Below are positions 7,848 to 16,200 of a stretch of DNA of 64,000 bases, one piece after another (the first letter of the stretch is position 1; each line of letters starts with the position of its first letter). The notes under the pieces were generated by a model, which searched no databases, was not told the origin of the DNA, and saw only the letters and a list, made by a program, of their open reading frames with translations. The stretch is taken from assembly GCF_014203605.1 (NCBI RefSeq), contig NZ_JACHJJ010000014.1, positions 1-64,000 of the forward strand, written 5' to 3'. Position numbers and translations under genes: made by a program. This stretch comes from Thiemannella venezuelensis. GTDB lineage: Bacteria; Actinomycetota; Actinomycetes; Streptosporangiales; Streptosporangiaceae.

Positions 7848-10025
7848 TCAGACCCCGGCGGGGACCTTCGGCGCCTCCTGGCCGAGGTGCGCGCGGAGCT
7901 GCTCGCCCTCGATGTCGACGTTGGGCAGGGCCCGTGAGAGCCATCGGGGCAGCCACCAGGCGCTGTCGCCCAGCAGCGACATGACCGCCGGCACGATCGT
8001 CATCCGGACCACGAAGGCGTCGATGGCGACGCCGATGGCCAGGGCGAAGCCCATCGACTTGATGATCGCGTCGTCCATGAGCACGAAGCCGCCGAAGACG
8101 GAGATCATGATGAGCGCGGCGGCGGTGACGACCCGGGCGCCGTGCCCCATGCCGTTGACGGTGGCCTGCTGCGCGGTGTCGCCGTGGACGAAGTCCTCCC
8201 GCATCCGGGAGACCAGGAAGACCTGGTAGTCCATGGCGAGCCCGAACAGGATGCCGATGAGCAGGATCGGCAGGAAGCTGACCAGCGGGCCGGGCGTGTC
8301 CAGGCCGACCAGGTCCGCCAGCCACCCCTCCTGGAAGACCGCGACGGTGATGCCGAAGGTGGCGCCCACGGTGAGCAGGAAGCCCAGGGCCGCCTTGACC
8401 GGGACGAGCACCGAGCGGAAGACCAGCATCAGCAGCAGCACCGAGAGGCCGACGACGAGGAGCAGGTAGACCGGGAGCGCGTCGGAGAGCTTCTCGGAGA
8501 CGTCGATGCCGAGGGCGGTGGCGCCGGTCAGCGCGACCTGCGCGCCGCCGATCCCGGCGACCCGGTCGCGGACGTCGCGGACGAGCGTCTCGGTGGCCGC
8601 GTCGGTGGGACCGGTGGCCGGGACGATGGTCAGGATCGCGGTCGTGCCGTCGGCGTTGAGCTGCGGCGGGGCGACCGCGACGACCCCCTCGGTGCCCTGG
8701 ATCAGCCCGGCGGCCTCCTTGGCGGCCGTCCCGGTCGCCGCGGCGGAGTCCGCCGAGACGACGGCGATCAGACGGCCGTTGAACCCGGGACCGAAGCCCT
8801 CGCCGATGAGGTCGTACGCCTCGCGCGCGGAGGAGCCGGCCGGCGCGGTGCCCGCGTCGGGCAGCGCCAGGCGCATGTCCGCCGCCGGTACGGCCAGCGC
8901 GGCCAGGCCGATCACTCCGGCGAGGACGACCGGGACCCGGTGGCGGGTGACGACGCGCGCCCAGCGGAACCCGAAGCCGCCGTGCTCGCCGGCGCCGGGC
9001 TCCGGCGCGGCGGCGCGGACCTTGCGGGGCAGGATGCGGCGGCCGGCGAAGCCGAGCAGCGCGGGCTGCAGGGTGATCGCCACCAGTACGGCGACGGCGA
9101 CGGTGCCGGAGGCGGCCAGGCCCATCACGGTCAGGAACGGGATGCCGACCACCGCCAGGCCCGCGAGCGCGATGACCACGGTCGCCCCGGCGAAGACGAC
9201 GGCCGATCCGGCGGTGCCGACGGCGCGCGCGGCGGCCTCCTCGGGCTCCAGGCCGTCGAGCAGGTTCTGCCGGTGCCGGGAGGTGATGAACAGCGAGTAG
9301 TCGATGCCGACGGCCAGGCCGAGCATGAGGGCGAGGACCGGGGCGGTGCTGGTCAGCTCGATGGCGCCGCTGAGGGCGAAGAGCCCGGCCATGCCGGCCC
9401 CGACGCCGATGAGCGCGGTGAGCATGGTCATCCCGGCGGCCACCAGCGACCCGAAGGTGACGACGAGGACGACCGCCGCGACGGCGACGCCGAGCGCCTC
9501 GGTCGAGCCGATCTCCGGTTCGGCCGACATCACCTCGCCGCCGTGCTCCACCCGCAGGCCGGCGGCCTCGGCGGCGGCGCCCGTCTTCCCGTAGGCGTCG
9601 CGCTGGGCGTCGGTCACCGCGTCGGCGCGGCCGGCGAACTGCACCTGGATCAGGGCGTACCGGGCGTCGGGAGAGACGGCGCGGACCTGGAACGGGTCGA
9701 CGGCGGCCACCACTCCGGGCAGTCCCGCGGCCTCCTTCACGACCGCCTGGACGGCCGCCTGCTCCTGCGGGGAGGAGAGCTGCCGCCCCTGCGGGGCGGC
9801 GACCACGATGGTGCCGGTGGTCCCGGCCGCCTGGGGGAACTGCTTGCTCAGGGCGTCGAGCGCGCGCTGCGACTCGGTGCCGGGCATGGTGAAGTTGCTC
9901 GCCGTGGGGCCCATGAAGGCGGCTGCGGTCCCGCCGAGGGCGGCCAGCGCGGCGAGCCACAGGACGAGGACGAGCCGCCGGTGGCGGAACGAGGCTCGGC
10001 CGAGCCGGTACAGCAGGGTTGCCAT
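7848..10025 (-). CDS. MMPL/RND-family efflux transporter
   Basis: A 725-residue RND-superfamily membrane protein of the MmpL class. It has two repeats, each a membrane helix, a large extracytoplasmic loop and a bundle of about five helices. Class motifs are visible: GLAVGIDYSLFITSRHR in the first bundle and GLAMDYQVFLVSRMRED in the second. Start ATG 10025 has AAGGA at 10033-10037, whereas the longer frame to 10085 lacks such a site and adds a hydrophilic tail. It follows a tetR gene by about 110 nt and is probably repressed by it. Function is proton-driven export of a lipid or drug; the substrate is unknown. Confidence 0.9.
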   Translation of the reverse strand: MATLLYRLGRASFRHRRLVLVLWLAALAALGGTAAAFMGPTASNFTMPGTESQRALDALSKQFPQAAGTTGTIVVAAPQGRQLSSPQEQAAVQAVVKEAAGLPGVVAAVDPFQVRAVSPDARYALIQVQFAGRADAVTDAQRDAYGKTGAAAEAAGLRVEHGGEVMSAEPEIGSTEALGVAVAAVVLVVTFGSLVAAGMTMLTALIGVGAGMAGLFALSGAIELTSTAPVLALMLGLAVGIDYSLFITSRHRQNLLDGLEPEEAAARAVGTAGSAVVFAGATVVIALAGLAVVGIPFLTVMGLAASGTVAVAVLVAITLQPALLGFAGRRILPRKVRAAAPEPGAGEHGGFGFRWARVVTRHRVPVVLAGVIGLAALAVPAADMRLALPDAGTAPAGSSAREAYDLIGEGFGPGFNGRLIAVVSADSAAATGTAAKEAAGLIQGTEGVVAVAPPQLNADGTTAILTIVPATGPTDAATETLVRDVRDRVAGIGGAQVALTGATALGIDVSEKLSDALPVYLLLVVGLSVLLLMLVFRSVLVPVKAALGFLLTVGATFGITVAVFQEGWLADLVGLDTPGPLVSFLPILLIGILFGLAMDYQVFLVSRMREDFVHGDTAQQATVNGMGHGARVVTAAALIMISVFGGFVLMDDAIIKSMGFALAIGVAIDAFVVRMTIVPAVMSLLGDSAWWLPRWLSRALPNVDIEGEQLRAHLGQEAPKVPAGV

Positions 10026-10134
10026 GAAGCGTCCTTGTCGGGATTCATCAGTCTTGTTGGATGGCGACGTGTCGGATGGAGACATGCCTGAACAGCGGAG
10101 GAAGGGACGAGGGCGGGGCCGCTCCGGGGCGGGG

Positions 10135-10686
10135 TCAGTCCGCGGGCAGGCCCAGTGCGCGCGCCGCGCTCCGGACCAGATCCCCCCGGATCCCGCTCCC
10201 CTCGAGCCCGCCGGACGCCGCGCAGGCGGCCGGGACTCCGCCGAGGACCAGGAGGGCGGCAGTGCGGGCCTCCGGCTCCGGCGAACGGCCGGCGAGCGCG
10301 TCCAGGAGCCGGTCCGTCATCTCCTGCACGCCCGCGAACGCCATGCTCCGGAGCAGGTCCTGGATGTCGTGGTAGAGGATGACGACCTCCCGCCGGAAGC
10401 GGAGCACGAGGTCGACGAACCCCTCGACGGCCGCGAGCCGTACGGCCCGGTCGTCGAGGACGGCCAGGCGGGCGTCGAGCTCCCGGAAGGCCGCGACGGC
10501 CGGAGCGAGCAGTTCGCTCAGGATCGTGTCCTTGCCGTCGAAGTGGTACAGCAGGGCGGCCTTGGAACAGCCCACGGCCGTGGCGATGTCCTGCAGCGAC
10601 GTCCCCCGGAAACCGCCCGCGGCGAAGAGCCCGGCCGCCGCCTCCAGGATCTCCCGGCGGGTGCCGGGGCGGGCGCTGCGTGACAC
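10135..10686 (-). CDS. TetR-family repressor of the adjacent mmpL gene
   Basis: A 183-residue TetR regulator. The N-terminal helix-turn-helix is clear (RREILEAAAGLFAAGG, then TSLQDIATAVGCSKAALLYHF), and the rest is a helical ligand/dimer domain. I chose the GTG at 10686 because GGGGAGG lies 8 nt before it; the GTG at 10695 falls inside that site. It is transcribed toward and ahead of the MMPL transporter. A perfect 35-bp palindrome 27-61 nt upstream of this start is the obvious operator, so the pair should be autoregulated and derepressed by the pump substrate. Confidence 0.9.
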   Translation of the reverse strand: MSRSARPGTRREILEAAAGLFAAGGFRGTSLQDIATAVGCSKAALLYHFDGKDTILSELLAPAVAAFRELDARLAVLDDRAVRLAAVEGFVDLVLRFRREVVILYHDIQDLLRSMAFAGVQEMTDRLLDALAGRSPEPEARTAALLVLGGVPAACAASGGLEGSGIRGDLVRSAARALGLPAD

Positions 10687-10712
10687 GGAAACCACCTCCC
10701 CTTCAAGGATGC

Positions 10713-10747
10713 CTGTCCGATCGGTCAGGTTCTGACCGATCGGACAG
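10713..10747. promoter_or_regulatory. TetR operator, perfect inverted repeat
   Basis: Two 16-bp arms, CTGTCCGATCGGTCAG and its exact complement, are separated by GTT (arms 10713-10728 and 10732-10747). Each arm holds its own CCGATCGG palindrome, as in QacR/AcrR-class sites that bind two dimers. It lies directly upstream of the TetR start and nowhere else in the region. Confidence 0.8.
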
Positions 10748-10844
10748 TTTCCGGGAGTGGTTTACGTCACAAATTGTCCGTTTTGCAGCGGGCGGGGGCG
10801 CCGCGCCGCGCGGGCCGCTCCCCCGAGACCGCGTCCCGGCCGGA

Positions 10845-12005
10845 TCACCAGCCGACCCGGGCGGCTCCCGAGACGAGGGCCCTGGCGATGACCATCCGCT
10901 GCACGTCGTTGGTGCCCTCGCCGATGGCCATGAGCGGCGCGTCACGGTAGAGGCGCTCGACGACGAACTCCTGGGAGTAGCCGTAGCCGCCGTGGACGCG
11001 CATGGCCTCCATCGTGGTGCGCAGCGCGACCTCCGAGGCGAAGTACTTGGCCATGGCGGCCTCGGCGTTCACCGCGCCCCCCTCCGAGCGGGTCGCCGCC
11101 CAGTAGGTGAGCAGCCGGGCGGCCTGGATGTCGGTGGCCATGTCGGCCAGCTTGAGCTGGACGGCCTGGAAGTCGGCGATGGGCCTGCCGAAGGCGTGGC
11201 GCTCGCGGGAGTAGCCCAGCGCGGCGTCGTAGGCGCACTGGGAGACGCCGACGGCGCGGGCGGCGATGTTGATCCGGCCGAGTTCCAGCGCGGACAGGGC
11301 CTGCTGCATCCCCCGGCCCTCGACGCCGCCGAGCAGCCGCGAGACCGGCACCCGCACGTCCTCCAGGACCACCTCGCAGGTCTCGGTGCCCTTGTACCCG
11401 AGCTTGGGCAGGTCCCGGCTCACGGTGTAGCCGGGCGTCCCGGCCTCGACCAGGAGCAGGGACATGCCCCGGTGGGCGGGCTCGGTGATCGAGGTCTTGA
11501 CCAGGACGGGCATCGGGTCGGCGTGGCGGGCGTTGGTGATCCACGTCTTGGTGCCGTTGACCACGTAGTGGTCGCCGTCGCGGACCGCCCGGGTCCGGAT
11601 GCCCTGCAGGTCCGTGCCCGCGCCCGGCTCGGTCAGCGCGATGCCGGTACGGCGGGCTCCGGTGGCCAGGTCCGGCAGATAGGCCTTGCGCTGCTCCTCC
11701 GTCCCGTGCTCGGCGATCATCCACGCGGCCAGCGAGTGGGAGCCGAGCACCCCGGCCACGCCCATCCAGCCGCGGGCGATCTCCTCGAAGACCAGGGCGA
11801 ACGAGACCCGGTCCAGGGCCAGCCCGCCGTACTCCTCGGGGACCGTCATCCCGAAGAGCCCCATCTGCTTGAACCGCTCGACGATCTCGGTGGGGTAGCG
11901 GCCGGTCCGCTCCCACTCCGGGGCGACCGGCACGATCTCGGAGTCGACGAACTCCCGCAGGGTCCGGCGGAACATCCGCTGCTCGTCGTTCAGTTCGAAA
12001 TCCAC
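10845..12005 (-). CDS. acyl-CoA dehydrogenase
   Basis: A 386-residue flavoprotein with the full acyl-CoA dehydrogenase fold: N-terminal helical domain (DFELNDEQRMFRRTLREFVD), middle beta domain with GIALTEPGAGTDLQGIRTRA (family signature 1) and C-terminal helices with YSQEFVVERLYRDAPLMAIGEGTNDVQRMVIAR (signature 2). The last contains the Glu position used as catalytic base in many members. It oxidises an acyl-CoA to the 2-enoyl-CoA using FAD. It follows the MaoC hydratase gene by 41 nt on the same strand, which implies consecutive dehydrogenation and hydration. The substrate class (short-chain, branched or CoA-ester intermediate) is not determined. Confidence 0.92.
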   Translation of the reverse strand: MDFELNDEQRMFRRTLREFVDSEIVPVAPEWERTGRYPTEIVERFKQMGLFGMTVPEEYGGLALDRVSFALVFEEIARGWMGVAGVLGSHSLAAWMIAEHGTEEQRKAYLPDLATGARRTGIALTEPGAGTDLQGIRTRAVRDGDHYVVNGTKTWITNARHADPMPVLVKTSITEPAHRGMSLLLVEAGTPGYTVSRDLPKLGYKGTETCEVVLEDVRVPVSRLLGGVEGRGMQQALSALELGRINIAARAVGVSQCAYDAALGYSRERHAFGRPIADFQAVQLKLADMATDIQAARLLTYWAATRSEGGAVNAEAAMAKYFASEVALRTTMEAMRVHGGYGYSQEFVVERLYRDAPLMAIGEGTNDVQRMVIARALVSGAARVGW

Positions 12006-12046
12006 GAACGGGTCCTTTCAGCCACCGGGGGAGGCCGGCGCGATCC

Positions 12047-12565
12047 TCAGATCGTCAGAGGGCCGGTCTTGGCCTGCGGGAAGTACTGCTTGTCGTGCGG
12101 GGCGTCGCGCTTGTAGACCATCACGCTGCGCCGCCAGGACATGACCTCGTCGCCGTCCTGGTTGAGCCCGCGGGTCCGGCAGGTGACGATCCCGGCGTAC
12201 GGCCTCGACGCCGACTCCCGCTTCTCCAGCACGATCGACTCGGCGTAGAGGGTGTCGCCCACGAACACCGGGTGGGTCAGCCTGATCTCGTCCCAGCCGA
12301 GGTTCATCAGCGCCGTCTGGCTGACGTCGATCACCGAGATGCCGAGCACGATCGCCACGGTCAGCCCGGAGTTGACGATGATCCTGCCGACCGGGGCGCG
12401 CTCGGCGAAGTGGGCGTTGAAGTGGTTCTGGTTGGTGTTCATCGTCAGCAGCGTGAACCAGGTGTTGTCGGCCTCGCTGATCGTGCGGCCGAGCGGGTGC
12501 TGGTAGATGTCGCCGACGGCGAAGTCCTCGTAGTAACGGCCGAGGCCGGGTTCGTGCACGGTCAC
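12047..12565 (-). CDS. MaoC-like (R)-specific enoyl-CoA hydratase
   Basis: A 172-residue hot-dog-fold protein of the MaoC family. It has the region YYEDFAVGDIYQHPLGRTISEADNTWFTLLTMNTNQNHFNAHFAE, where Asp/Asn and His of the hydratase-2 motif lie (D-x5-N-x-H-like). This size and sequence match the MaoC proteins of mesaconyl-CoA hydratase type found beside acyl-CoA dehydrogenases and CoA lyases in actinobacteria. Start GTG 12565 has GGGAGAGACC just before it. It heads a two-gene operon with the acyl-CoA dehydrogenase and has a recognisable promoter at 12593-12622. Confidence 0.88.
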   Translation of the reverse strand: MTVHEPGLGRYYEDFAVGDIYQHPLGRTISEADNTWFTLLTMNTNQNHFNAHFAERAPVGRIIVNSGLTVAIVLGISVIDVSQTALMNLGWDEIRLTHPVFVGDTLYAESIVLEKRESASRPYAGIVTCRTRGLNQDGDEVMSWRRSVMVYKRDAPHDKQYFPQAKTGPLTI

Positions 12566-12592
12566 GGTCTCTCCCTGGACGGCGAGACCTCG

Positions 12593-12622
12593 ACGCTAGT
12601 GGGCAGATCGTTGCACGGTCAA
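12593..12622 (-). promoter_or_regulatory. putative sigma-70-type promoter for maoC-acd
   Basis: On the minus strand TTGACC (12622-12617) and TAGCGT (12598-12593) are separated by 18 nt and end 28 nt before the GTG start of the MaoC gene. This is close to the housekeeping HrdB consensus. It was found by eye only. Confidence 0.5.
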
Positions 12623-12720
12623 TGGCCTGTACGGATCACGGTCCCGCGCCGCGGGACCGGCCCGGCCGGAGGCGGGTGCAGACGCCCCCGGCGTCGTCCG
12701 GCGGGGCGGGACTCCCGGGG

Positions 12721-12761
12721 CGGGCGGGTCGCGGGGCCGCGCCTCGCGGACCGCCCGCCCG
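12721..12761 (-). terminator. possible GC-rich terminator hairpin
   Basis: Downstream of the DUF3618 stop (12779) the segment can fold: CGGGCGG at its left end pairs with CCGCCCG at its right end, extended by imperfect G/C pairs. There is no T tract, as is usual in actinomycetes. Confidence 0.35.
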
Positions 12762-12778
12762 GTTCCCGTCGGGCGTGC

Positions 12779-13474
12779 CTACCTGGCCGCCCTCCTGCGC
12801 CGCAGCATGCGGACCACGAGCATCGCGACCGCGCCCGCCACGGCCATGGTCGCGACCGGCCTGCGGCCGGCCTCGGCCGACACCCTGCCCGTCGCGTGCC
12901 TGACCTTGGCCGGGGTCGCCTCCCGGACCGCCTCCAGCGCCCCGGGGCCGGCCTCCTTGACGCGGTCCACCAGGCCGGTGGCGGTGGAGGCGGTGGCGTT
13001 GCCCATGCGCTTCAGGTCGTCGCCGACCTGGGCCGCGGTCCCCTGGACGCGGCTCTTCAGGTCGTCGCCCATGTGGGCCGCGGTCTCGTGGACCCGGCCC
13101 TTCACGTCGGTCTTGTGGGCCAGCGCCTCCACGGTGTCCCCCAACTCGCGGCGGGTCTCCTCGATGTCCCGCCGTACGGCCTCCTCGCTCGCCGTCCCGG
13201 CGGGCGCGGCCGTACGGTCGTCCCCGACCGCGTGGAGCGTCCCTCTCCTCCGCTCGTCCGGGGTCTCGTCGGCTCCGAGCCGGTCGTCTCCGGTCTCGCC
13301 GGACGGCGTGCCCCCGGTTCCCGCGGCCGGCGACAGCCCCGGCTCCTTGGGCTGGATGTTCAGGGAGCCGCGCTCGTCCGGGGGCACGGGCGTACCGATC
13401 TCCTGTCTGCGGGCACCGGTCGTACCGGCCTCTGTGAGGTCCCGGCCGGGCCGGCCCGGGTCGGTCTCGCTCAT
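12779..13474 (-). CDS. DUF3618 envelope/stress protein
   Basis: A 231-residue protein. The first 95 residues are low-complexity and charged. Then comes the DUF3618 motif EEAVRRDIEETRRELGDTVEALAHKTDVKGRVHE (about 98-131), a helical repeat region (MGDDLKSRV, VGDDLKRMG) that could form a coiled coil, and one C-terminal membrane helix (VATMAVAGAVAMLVVRML) with a basic end. The ATG overlaps the stop of the holin-like gene (ATGA 13471-13474). Such pairs are common in actinobacteria and are linked to envelope stress. Function is unknown; topology suggests a tail-anchored protein with its coil in the cytosol. Confidence 0.8.
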   Translation of the reverse strand: MSETDPGRPGRDLTEAGTTGARRQEIGTPVPPDERGSLNIQPKEPGLSPAAGTGGTPSGETGDDRLGADETPDERRRGTLHAVGDDRTAAPAGTASEEAVRRDIEETRRELGDTVEALAHKTDVKGRVHETAAHMGDDLKSRVQGTAAQVGDDLKRMGNATASTATGLVDRVKEAGPGALEAVREATPAKVRHATGRVSAEAGRRPVATMAVAGAVAMLVVRMLRRRRAAR

Positions 13475-13872
13475 CGGTGGGCCCTCTCCTTCACGGCGTC
13501 GATGTCGTTCTTGACGCTCCGGATGGTTCGCTCGGGGGCCGGCGAGCCGATCTCGTCGACCTGGCGCTTGCCCAGCAGCCCCAGGAGCCCGGCCGCCGCC
13601 AGCAGCACCGCTCCCACGATCGCCGCGGCCGCCCACGCGGGCAGCACCTCGGCGAGCAGTATGATCACGGCGGCCACCACGGCCCCGGCTCCGAGCAGGG
13701 CCACGGCCCCGGCTCCGCCGAACAGTCCTGCTCCCCGCCCCGCGTGTCTCCCCTTCTCCGCGAGCTCTATCTTGGCCAGGCGGAGCTCGTCCCTGACCAG
13801 ACGGGATACCCCTTCCGAAACCTGCCGGACCAGTTCGGCGGTGGAAAGGGATTCCTTTGTCGCGCTCGTCAT
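13471..13872 (-). CDS. phage-holin-superfamily III (DUF1469-type) membrane protein
   Basis: A 133-residue protein. The amphipathic start (STAELVRQVSEGVSRLVRDELRLAKIELAEKGRHAG) is followed by two membrane helices and a charged C-terminus. This is the putative actinobacteriophage holin III / DUF1469 arrangement, widely found in non-phage chromosomal operons with DUF3618 proteins. No other phage gene is near, so it is probably a housekeeping envelope protein rather than a lysis holin. ATG 13872 has GGGAGGAGG upstream. A GTTT-N14-GGGTA promoter stands 32-54 nt upstream. Confidence 0.82.
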   Translation of the reverse strand: MTSATKESLSTAELVRQVSEGVSRLVRDELRLAKIELAEKGRHAGRGAGLFGGAGAVALLGAGAVVAAVIILLAEVLPAWAAAAIVGAVLLAAAGLLGLLGKRQVDEIGSPAPERTIRSVKNDIDAVKERAHR

Positions 13873-13903
13873 GACATGCCTCCTCCCTATAGAAGTAGGC
13901 GTC

Positions 13904-13926
13904 TACCCGTTCTGGCCGCGGCAAAC
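13904..13926 (-). promoter_or_regulatory. SigB/SigH-type stress promoter GTTT-N14-GGGTA
   Basis: On the minus strand GTTT (13926-13923), exactly 14 nt, then GGGTA (13908-13904). This is the consensus reported for Streptomyces stress sigma factors of the SigB/SigH group. It precedes the holin-DUF3618 operon with a leader of about 25 nt. The remainder of the gene-free stretch 13873-14265 shows no other feature I can support. Confidence 0.6.
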
Positions 13927-14265
13927 CTCCGCGTGACCGGGACCGGGTCTCCCCTCCGGCCCCGGCCACGGCTCTGGAGCGCGGGCGCGGCCCCGGAGGC
14001 GCCCCCGCCTGCGGCCTCAGGAACCCCGGTGCGCGCGACCGGTCCGCGGAGAGGACGGCCCGCCGCTCACCGGTCATCTGGAACGTCATGAATCGTCCGG
14101 AGGGATTCCACGCTAGGTCTCCGGCCCCGGGCCCGGCATCGCTCAGGAGGCTGATCCGGCCGTGACCGGCGCGGTACGCGGGGCCCCGCCGTACGACTTC
14201 TGCGGTATGCCCGCTCAACCGGCCGCCCGATGAGGAGGGTGCGTCCGGCTGGCTAGCATGCCCGG

Positions 14266-15477
14266 ATGCGCGCAAGGATGACGGCGTGGGCGGAGCGCGC
14301 GGGCGGGCTCGACCCCCGGCTCGCGGACGCGGCGTTCGCCGTCGCGCTCACCGCGGTCACCCTGGTGTGGGCGGCGGCCGACCACGGCGGCGCGTGGCGG
14401 CGGCCCGACGCGGTCGCGATCGCGCTGACCTGCGCGGCCAACCTGCCGCTCACCGTGCGCAGGACGGCCCCGCTGACGGTGCTCCTCGTCTGCGCGACCG
14501 CCTCGGTCTGCCACCACGCCCTGGGCTACCAGCCCAACGTGAACAACTTCTCCCCCATGTTCGCCCTCTACAGCGTCGCCGCCCAGCGCCCGCTGCCGCT
14601 CATGCTGGCCGGGGCGGCCGCGGCGACGGCGGTGTGGTGGTGGGCCGCGATCACCGCGGAGGACGGCCTGGCGCTGCTGAACGCCGTGCAGGGGGTGGCG
14701 ATCGTCGGGGTCACCTGCGTGTTCGGCATCGGCAGACGCCGGCTCGCCGAGCGCAACCGGTCTCTGGCCGAGCTCACCGAACGGCTCCGGCGCGAGCAGG
14801 AGGACCGGGCCAGGCGGGCGGTCACCGAGGAGCGGGTGCGCCTGGCCGGGGAGCTGCACGACATCGTCGCCCACCACATGTCGGTGATCTCCGTGCAGGC
14901 CGGGCTGGCCCGCTACGTGTTCTCCAGCGACCCCGGTACGGCCCGGGCCGCCCTGGCCACGGTCGCCGACACCAGCCACGAGGCGCTGGAGGAGATGCGG
15001 CGGCTGCTGGCGGTGCTCCGGCTGGACGGGGAGCACGGCGACGGCGGTCGCGGGGGCGTCTACGACCCCACCCCCGGCCTCGGCCAGCTCGGCCAGCTCG
15101 TCGAACGCGTGCGCGCCGCGGGGGTGCCGGTCGAGGTGGAGGTGACCGGGAGCGCCCGGCCGCTCAATCCCGGGATCGAGCTGTGCGCGTACCGGGTGGC
15201 GCAGGAGGGGCTGACCAACGTGATCAAGCACGCGCTCCCGGCCCGCGCCAGGGTCCGGGTGCACTACGGCGGCGAGCAGCTGTGCGTCACGGTGACCGAC
15301 GACGGCGCCTCCCCTCCGCGGCCGTCCGGCGGGGGCGGGCACGGGTTGATCGGAATGCGCGAGCGCGTCAGGCTCTACCGGGGCACGGTGGTCTCCGGTC
15401 CGCTGCCGGAGGGCGGGTTCCGGGTCTCGGCCACGCTGCCGCTGCCGTCGGTCGGCGGCGACTCCGGCAGGAGGTGA
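14266..15477 (+). CDS. NarL/DesK-type sensor histidine kinase
   Basis: A 403-residue kinase. Four to five membrane helices fill residues 20-150. A short coiled segment (RRRLAERNRSLAELTERLRREQEDRARRAV) leads to the HisKA_3 dimerisation domain, where the phospho-acceptor is His198 in LAGELHDIVAHHMSVISVQ. The HATPase domain has ELCAYRVAQEGLTNVIKHA and GGHGLIGMRERV. It precedes the LuxR-type response regulator by 37 nt on the same strand and forms a complete two-component system. The signal is unknown; the membrane-embedded sensor with short loops points to a membrane or lipid-soluble cue. Confidence 0.92.
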   Translation: MRARMTAWAERAGGLDPRLADAAFAVALTAVTLVWAAADHGGAWRRPDAVAIALTCAANLPLTVRRTAPLTVLLVCATASVCHHALGYQPNVNNFSPMFALYSVAAQRPLPLMLAGAAAATAVWWWAAITAEDGLALLNAVQGVAIVGVTCVFGIGRRRLAERNRSLAELTERLRREQEDRARRAVTEERVRLAGELHDIVAHHMSVISVQAGLARYVFSSDPGTARAALATVADTSHEALEEMRRLLAVLRLDGEHGDGGRGGVYDPTPGLGQLGQLVERVRAAGVPVEVEVTGSARPLNPGIELCAYRVAQEGLTNVIKHALPARARVRVHYGGEQLCVTVTDDGASPPRPSGGGGHGLIGMRERVRLYRGTVVSGPLPEGGFRVSATLPLPSVGGDSGRR

Positions 15478-15514
15478 ACCGGGTGGACGGCGGCTTCGGT
15501 GAGCGGGGAAACGA

Positions 15515-16183
15515 ATGATCAAGGTGCTGGTCGTGGACGACCAGATCCTGGTGCGGGCCGGGTTCGCCGCGCTGATCCGGGCGACTCCGGACCTGGAGGT
15601 GGCCGGTGAGGCATCCGGCGGCGAGGAGGCGGTCCGGCTGGCCGCCGCCGTACGGCCCGACGTGATCCTGATGGACGTGCGGATGCCGGGCCTGAACGGC
15701 ATCGCTGCGACCGGGCGCATCCTCGCCGCCGCCGGGCAGCCGCCGCCCAAGGTCCTGATCCTGACCACCTTCGACCTGGACGAGTACGTCTACGACGCGC
15801 TGCGCGCCGGGGCCAGCGGCTTCCTGCTCAAGGACACCCCGCCGGAACGGCTGATCGCCGCGGTCCGCGCGATCGCCGCGGGCGACATGTTGTTCGCCCC
15901 GACCGTGACCCGCCGCCTCGTGGAGGCCTACACCAGCGGCCGCGACTCCGCCCTCGCCCCGGACGCCGGGCTCGGCGCGCTGACCGCCCGGGAGATCGAG
16001 GTCCTGCGCATGGTCGGCCGCGCGCTGTCCAACGGGGAGATCGCCGGGGAGCTGCAGGTGAGCGAGGCGACGGTCAAGACCCACCTCAACCGGGCGATGG
16101 CCAAGCTGGGGCTGTCCAGCCGCGCCCAGGCCGTCGCGCTGGCCTACGAGACCGGCCTGGTGAGCCCGCGCCCCCGCTCCTAG
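15515..16183 (+). CDS. LuxR/NarL-type response regulator
   Basis: A 222-residue regulator. The receiver domain has VVDDQ acidic residues, phospho-acceptor Asp54 in VILMDVRMPGLNG and conserved Lys in GFLLKDTPPERL. The C-terminal LuxR helix-turn-helix reads LTAREIEVLRMVGRALSNGEIAGELQVSEATVKTHLNRAMAKL. It is the partner of the upstream kinase. It converges on the AarF/UbiB kinase gene with only 17 nt between stops, so its targets must lie elsewhere or at its own promoter. Confidence 0.93.
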   Translation: MIKVLVVDDQILVRAGFAALIRATPDLEVAGEASGGEEAVRLAAAVRPDVILMDVRMPGLNGIAATGRILAAAGQPPPKVLILTTFDLDEYVYDALRAGASGFLLKDTPPERLIAAVRAIAAGDMLFAPTVTRRLVEAYTSGRDSALAPDAGLGALTAREIEVLRMVGRALSNGEIAGELQVSEATVKTHLNRAMAKLGLSSRAQAVALAYETGLVSPRPRS

Positions 16184-16200
16184 CCCCGGGCGGGGGCGGG

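Noticed and set aside
13471-13872. Prophage holin
   Set aside because: No lysin, tail, portal, integrase or att repeat is nearby, and the gene is coupled to DUF3618 behind a stress promoter, so it is a chromosomal envelope gene.
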